From NCBI GenBank assembly GCA_021740845.1, contig JAIOYZ010000033.1, positions 1 through 35,977 on the forward strand: 35,977 bases of DNA, read 5' to 3'. Of this stretch, positions 32,189-35,977 are shown piece by piece; positions within the stretch are counted from its first letter, which is position 1, and the number at the start of each line of letters is the position of its first letter. Origin of the DNA: Bacteroidia bacterium. Lineage in GTDB: Bacteria > Bacteroidota > Bacteroidia > UKL13-3. The notes beneath the pieces were generated by a model. That model made no database searches. It saw only the letters and a program-made list of their open reading frames with translations, and had not been told where the DNA came from. The position numbers were made by a program, and so were the translations under genes.

Positions 32189-33427
32189 CTGGCAGCAAGC
32201 AAAAGGTAAGCTTTCAAATCGGCCTGAATATACACCTAGAACTCTGTGTTAAGTGGAACCACATTTAGGTTTGGGGCATTTCGGAATACTATTATTTATT
32301 TGTCGATTAAAAATCCACACTGCATTATTCAATCCCTGCCTTTCTAATCCTTACAAAAAATTGGCCTTTAGCCAAAAAGGAGCATTGTTATTTGGGCTAA
32401 AGCCCCATCTTCATTTTCATTTATAATTCCTCCAGATAAATCTGGAGGCAATTGAAATCATCAATGAAATTGCCAAATAATTTGCAAATTGAGAATCAAA
32501 AAATCAATAGGAATTGGCCTTTAGCCAAAAAGGAGCATTGTTATTTGGGCTAAAGCCCCAACTTCATTTTCATTTATTATTCCTCCAGATAAATCTGGAT
32601 GCAATTGAAATCATCAATGAAATTGCAAATAATTTGCAAATTGAGAATCTAAAAAATCAATAGGAATTGGCTTTAGCCAATTCATTCAAATGAATAAAAA
32701 GGATAGGGGCTTTAGCCCAAAAGAATGTTTCAAATTGCAGAGAGGAATCAGCAAAAAGGTGTCATTGCCCAATTAGGTAAAGCAAAATAATTTTCAATTG
32801 TGTTTAAAATATCAATTGGAATTATGAAAAATCCCGTCATTTCAAATCCTCAAAAAAATATTGGGCTTTAGCCAAAAAAGGAACATTGTTATTTGGGCTA
32901 AAGCCCCATCTTCATTTTCATTTATAATTCCTCCAGATAAATCTGGAGGCAATTGAAATCATCAATGAAATTGCCAAATAATTTGCAAATTGAGAATCTA
33001 AAAAATCAATAGGAATTGGCTTTAGCCAATTCATTCAAATGAATAAAAAGGATAGGGGCTTTAGCCCAAAGGAATGTTTCAAATTGCAGAGAGGAATCAG
33101 CAAAAAGGTGTCATTTCCCAATTAGATAAAGCAAATTAATTTTCAATTGTGGTTAAAATATCAATTGGAATTAAGAAAAATCCCTTCATTTCAAATCCTC
33201 AAAAAATATTGGGCTTTAGCCAAAAAATTGAGCATTGTTAATTGGGCTAAAGCCCCATCTTCATTTTCTTTTATTAGCCTTCCAGATAAATCTGGATGCA
33301 ATTGAAATCATCAATGAAATTGGTAATTATTACTTGGGACAAATTAATCAAAACCACAAAAAGTACATCGTGGTTCCAATTTATTTTTATTTATATTTGG
33401 TAAGAAGTTGTCAGGTGGATTATTCAA
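32189..33427 (+). repeat. Nested palindrome-rich repeat block
   Basis: No gene is present. Two nearly full units of about 350 bp (starts near 32513 and 32864) follow a ~155-bp partial unit (from about 32358) and are followed by a partial fourth (from about 33212). Each unit carries palindromes GGGCTAAAGCCC, CCAGATAAATCTGG (one arm extended to CTCC/GGAG), TTGGCTTTAGCCAA and GGGGCTTTAGCCC, plus the shared AAATCATCAATGAAATTG and AAATTGCAGAGAGGAATCAG. The frame at 33235-33438 is through this repeat and is not called a gene. Confidence 0.85.
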
Positions 33428-33449
33428 GTAACAGCTAATTGCGGTTAGC
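33428..33449. other. Short hairpin CAGCTAA / TTAGCTG
   Basis: A 7-bp perfect stem with a 6-bp loop (TTGCGG), flanked by GTAA and CCAATC, sits right after the repeat block. It may be the remains of a cassette-type site; too short to decide. Confidence 0.35.
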
Positions 33450-33496
33450 TGCCAATCTTACTCTTCAATGCAAGTTAATACCATCAAAAATTTATA

Positions 33497-33676
33497 ATGA
33501 AAGATAGACCAATAATAAAATTAAACCTTTCTTTTGGCGACAAAATAATTGAATTTATTGCTTGGTTATCGCTTGCTATTGTTTGGATTATGACAATTTC
33601 AAATTTCAACCAATTGCCCGAAATAATTCCAACACATTTTAATGCATCTGGTCAAGCAAATGGGTTTGGATGGTAA
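33497..33676 (+). pseudogene. Truncated DUF1648 membrane protein
   Basis: A 59-codon frame encodes MKDRPIIKLNLSFGDKIIEF, a hydrophobic helix (IAWLSLAIVWIMTI) and QLPEIIPTHFNASGQANGFG, the unmistakable DUF1648 signature (IPxHFNxxGxxxGxG). It stops at TAA one codon later, whereas family members continue with further helices. It is a 3'-truncated remnant; downstream sequence shows no continuation in any frame. It is too short for most gene callers. Confidence 0.7.
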
Positions 33677-33714
33677 TAAAAACGATATCCATTTTAACAG
33701 AACCGTGCTAAACA

Positions 33715-33760
33715 TTCAGCGATTTGTGTTAATGAACTTCAGAACGACAGAATAAATTTG
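33715..33760 (+). promoter_or_regulatory. Direct-repeat site and -7 box before araC-type gene
   Basis: TTCAGCGATTTGTGTT at 33715-33730 is repeated exactly at 34717-34732, ahead of the SDR gene. A TAAATTTG -7 box is at 33753-33760. The two identical 16-bp sites flank the regulator gene, as expected if it controls itself and the SDR gene; this is inferred. The spacing to a -33 box is not clean. Confidence 0.5.
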
Positions 33761-33774
33761 TGAAAAGAAATAGT

Positions 33775-34683
33775 ATGAGCAATCCGATTATACATTCAAA
33801 ATCAATAACTGAAATCAGAGCTGTCTTCGGTTTGGACAAGCCTACACACCCTTTAATCACAATACTTGACACTCAAGAATTGGCTTATGGAGAGGAATCC
33901 GTTGGTAAAAGATTTTCTTCTGATTTGTTCTGTATTGCTCTAAAGGATTCGAGTTGCGGAATTGACTACGGTCGAAACTCCTATGATTTTGATGATGGGG
34001 TTTTGATTTTTACCGCACCGAATCAGGTCATTACAGTAAAAAAACCGCAAGAACTGAATCAAGTAATAGGTTGGATGTTATATTTTCACCCCGACCTAAT
34101 TAGAAATACTGCCCTTGGTCTAAAAATTGACGATTACAATTTCTTTAACTACGAAGTGCACGAAGCATTACACCTATCTGAAAATGAACAAAACACCCTC
34201 AACCAAATTGTTCAGCTCATTCAAGATGAAATAAAAGAACGAATTGACAATCACAGTCAGCAAGTCTTAGTTTCTAATATTGAATTGTTACTTAATTACA
34301 GCAAACGATTTTACGAAAGACAATTCAATACTCGTTCTGCAAGCAATACGGATATTGTTACCAAAGTTGAATTGTTACTAAAAGACTATTATAAGGCAAA
34401 ACAGCTCATAGAAAAAGGACAACCAACTATCCAATATTTAGCAGACCATTGCCATTTATCAGCTAGTTATTTGAGTGATCTTTTGACAAAAGAAACAGGA
34501 CGTTCTGCCAAAGACCACATTAATGATTTTCTTATAGACAAAGCAAAACATTTGTTACTTGGTTCTACTGATTCGATTAGCGAAATAGCTTATACTTTAG
34601 GCTTCAATTATCCACATTATTTTGGAAGGCTGTTCAAACAAAAGACAGGCAAAACACCCCAAGAATACAGGCAATTGAATTAA
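33775..34683 (+). CDS. AraC family transcriptional regulator
   Basis: The product of about 302 aa (ATG 33775; an in-frame GTG at 33760 overlaps the -7 box) has an N-terminal cupin-like sensor (NSYDFDDGVLIFTAPNQVIT, GWMLYFHPDLIRNT) and a C-terminal pair of HTH units (TIQYLADHCHLSASYLSDLL, TKETGRSAKDHI, and SISEIAYTLGFNYPHYFGRL followed by TGKTPQEYR). The IGFxxPxYFxRxFK-like signature is typical. Adjacent to SDR genes in the same orientation, it is the common Bacteroidota arrangement of a sensor for a small metabolite and its oxidoreductases. Confidence 0.87.
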   Translation: MSNPIIHSKSITEIRAVFGLDKPTHPLITILDTQELAYGEESVGKRFSSDLFCIALKDSSCGIDYGRNSYDFDDGVLIFTAPNQVITVKKPQELNQVIGWMLYFHPDLIRNTALGLKIDDYNFFNYEVHEALHLSENEQNTLNQIVQLIQDEIKERIDNHSQQVLVSNIELLLNYSKRFYERQFNTRSASNTDIVTKVELLLKDYYKAKQLIEKGQPTIQYLADHCHLSASYLSDLLTKETGRSAKDHINDFLIDKAKHLLLGSTDSISEIAYTLGFNYPHYFGRLFKQKTGKTPQEYRQLN

Positions 34684-34716
34684 TGTAAAGGGAGCAAAAT
34701 GACTTCCTTTTCTCTT

Positions 34717-34732
34717 TTCAGCGATTTGTGTT
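34717..34732 (+). promoter_or_regulatory. Second copy of 16-bp direct repeat
   Basis: TTCAGCGATTTGTGTT matches 33715-33730 exactly and lies 80 bp before the SDR start. A related TTCGTGTTAAT follows at about 34747. A likely regulator site, not proven. Confidence 0.45.
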
Positions 34733-34812
34733 TAATCTTCCTTTTTTCGTGTTAATCCGCCTGCTTTATCATTAAGATATTTGTTTCATCAAATTATAGA
34801 AACTTTAAAAAT

Positions 34813-35688
34813 ATGAAACATAAAATTTTAGTTACAGGAGCAAGTGGTGCTTTTGGAAGTTTAACTTGTATTCAATTAGCCGAAAACGGGCATCAAGTTG
34901 TAGGAACGTTGCGTTCATTAAAAGGTAAAAATGAAGCAATAGTCAATGGGTTAAAAGCAAAAGGCGTAGCATTGGTTGAAATGGACGTAACCAATGAAGA
35001 CAGTGTAAATGTAGGGGTAAAATCAGCTATTGAACTGATGGGCGGTTTGGATACTGTTTTTAACAATGCAGGAATAGGAGCAAATGGAATTTTGGAGTGC
35101 TTTACTTCTGAAGATATTCAAAAAATGTTTGACGTAAATGTTTTTGGTGTTCAACGAGTAATGAGATCTGTTATACCTTTTTTGCGCCAACAAGGGAAAG
35201 GAACTATTATTCATACTTCAAGTTGTATTGGTAGAGTAACCACACCATTTTTGGCATCATACTCGGCTTCAAAGTACGCTTTAGAATCATTGGCAGAAGG
35301 TTACAGAGCAGAACTTTCAGGCTTTGGAATTGAATCTTGCATAATAGAACCAGGTGGATTTCCGACAGGTTTTATGACTGGAATGATAACGCCAAGCGAT
35401 ACAAATAGAATGAAGCAGTATGGCGAAATGGCTAGCCTTCCCGAAACCTCAATTAATGGATACGTTGCTTATGTGGAATCAATCCCCGAACAAAGACCTG
35501 AACGAGTTGCAGAAGCCGTAGTTAATTTAGTAAATACACCTTTTGGTGAAAAACCATTTAGAACCGTTGTTGATTTCTCTGGGTTAAAACAAACTATTGA
35601 AAACTATAACAAAGTGCTGAATGAAACTACAAAAGCAATTTACACAGCCAATGGAGTGGCTAATTTACTAACCCTAAACAAAGATTAA
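34813..35688 (+). CDS. Short-chain dehydrogenase/reductase
   Basis: The 291-aa protein is a classical SDR: cofactor motif VTGASGAFG near the N-terminus, NNAG (FNNAGIGANG), catalytic S in HTSSCIGR and YSASK (Y and K). It uses NAD(P)(H); an Arg (TLRSLKGKN) at the end of strand 2 favours NADP(H) (inference). The substrate is unknown. An AraC regulator precedes it and a second SDR gene begins 1 bp after its stop. Confidence 0.9.
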   Translation: MKHKILVTGASGAFGSLTCIQLAENGHQVVGTLRSLKGKNEAIVNGLKAKGVALVEMDVTNEDSVNVGVKSAIELMGGLDTVFNNAGIGANGILECFTSEDIQKMFDVNVFGVQRVMRSVIPFLRQQGKGTIIHTSSCIGRVTTPFLASYSASKYALESLAEGYRAELSGFGIESCIIEPGGFPTGFMTGMITPSDTNRMKQYGEMASLPETSINGYVAYVESIPEQRPERVAEAVVNLVNTPFGEKPFRTVVDFSGLKQTIENYNKVLNETTKAIYTANGVANLLTLNKD

Positions 35689-35689
35689 A

Positions 35690-35872
35690 ATGAGTAAAAC
35701 CATATTAATAACGGGAGCAAGTAGCGGAATTGGAAAAGCAACTGCTATCCATTTTCAACAACAAGGCTGGAATGTAATTGCAACAATGCGTTCCCCTGAA
35801 AAGGAAACAGAATTAAACAATAGGTATAGGCGTTTAGATAACAATTTTAATTGTTTGATAATAAGCGTATAG
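35690..35872 (+). pseudogene. SDR gene cut off after ~44 codons
   Basis: The N-terminus MSKTILITGASSGIGKATAI, then QQQGWNVIATMRSPE, is a typical SDR Rossmann start. After ETELNN (about 35820) the sequence departs: RYRRLDNNFNCLIISV and a stop replace the rest of the enzyme (about 200 residues missing). The break looks like a rearrangement junction with the unrelated sequence that follows, not a point mutation. It was probably co-transcribed with the SDR at 34813. Confidence 0.75.
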
Positions 35873-35893
35873 GGTCATTTTTTACCATCCTTT

Positions 35894-35977
35894 TTAGGAG
35901 TAAGTCGAAGGTTGTCCCCATTTTTTGCCTTCTATTGAATCTATAATGGTATTCATTGAGATACCCTTGCATCCTTT
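35894..35977 (-). pseudogene. Partial minus-strand ORF running off the window
   Basis: A 27-codon C-terminal piece reads KGCKGISMNTIIDSIEGKKW, then GQPSTYS and a stop at 35894-35896. GISxNTIIDSIEGKKWGxP resembles, from memory, small contact-dependent-inhibition-immunity-like Bacteroidota proteins that normally continue ~40 residues (LxxTCHRLRKxPL...). If that is right it too is truncated at the junction. Only the window edge is seen, so the call is tentative. Confidence 0.3.

Noticed and set aside
33235-33438. 67-aa ORF at the end of the repeat block
   Set aside because: Most of it is palindromic repeat sequence; the rest has no recognisable domain.

Overview
The window is AT-rich and comes from the accessory part of a Bacteroidota (Bacteroidetes) chromosome. 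The evidence is C-terminal type IX secretion sorting domains (11.0-11.9 kb and 30.9-31.5 kb), several TAnnTTTG -7 promoter boxes with almost no Shine-Dalgarno sequences, DUF4143 ATPases, an IS91-like transposase paired with a tyrosine recombinase, and general codon use. No rRNA, tRNA, CRISPR array or core housekeeping operon was seen. The genus cannot be set from the sequence alone.

Layout. 0-5 kb: a decayed small membrane gene, a terminator, an outer-membrane-barrel-like gene, a serine-hydrolase tail remnant and a 997-aa WYL-like/SF1 helicase/nuclease fusion; a ~100-bp direct repeat lies at both ends of this block. 5-14 kb: two paralogous AAA_14/DUF4143 ATPase genes (5.2 and 12.2 kb), each behind an inverted repeat whose inner core is conserved and whose outer arms differ. 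Between them are a broken small regulator, a Fic AMP-transferase, an AraC regulator with a serine hydrolase, and a frameshifted PKD/T9SS gene. 14-18 kb: a CPBP protease between two ~90-bp direct repeats, an SRPBCC protein, a VOC protein and a TPR membrane protein. 18-24 kb: a cassette-like array. Small modules (a RelE-type toxin-antitoxin pair, a HigBA pair, a tiny membrane protein) are separated by long, nearly identical ~400-bp intercassette repeats; a 2.3-kb IR-bounded element carrying an IS91-type transposase and a tyrosine recombinase sits in the array. 24-30.5 kb: single enzymes (GNAT, SulP, a rifampin ADP-ribosyltransferase with a DUF4287 gene, SRPBCC, methyltransferase, VOC) with tandem minisatellites. 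30.7-33.5 kb: two more cassette-like genes around an attC-like site, then a nested palindrome-rich repeat block. 33.5-36 kb: a truncated DUF1648 gene, an AraC regulator with its SDR oxidoreductase, an SDR cut off after 44 codons, and a fragment running off the window.

Two signals cross the whole window. First, the near-palindrome GGTTCAAACC (22 copies counted by eye, none inside a credible gene) often occurs as inverted pairs 80-120 bp apart, like a tiny non-autonomous element. Second, cassette boundaries match GTTATGCCnAWTG at the start and the reverse complement CAxTGGGCATAAC at the end, which resembles integron cassette chemistry, but no integron integrase is present. Most genes look like independent stress, defence or resistance acquisitions. 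The many truncations and frameshifts indicate high turnover, or in part homopolymer sequencing errors.
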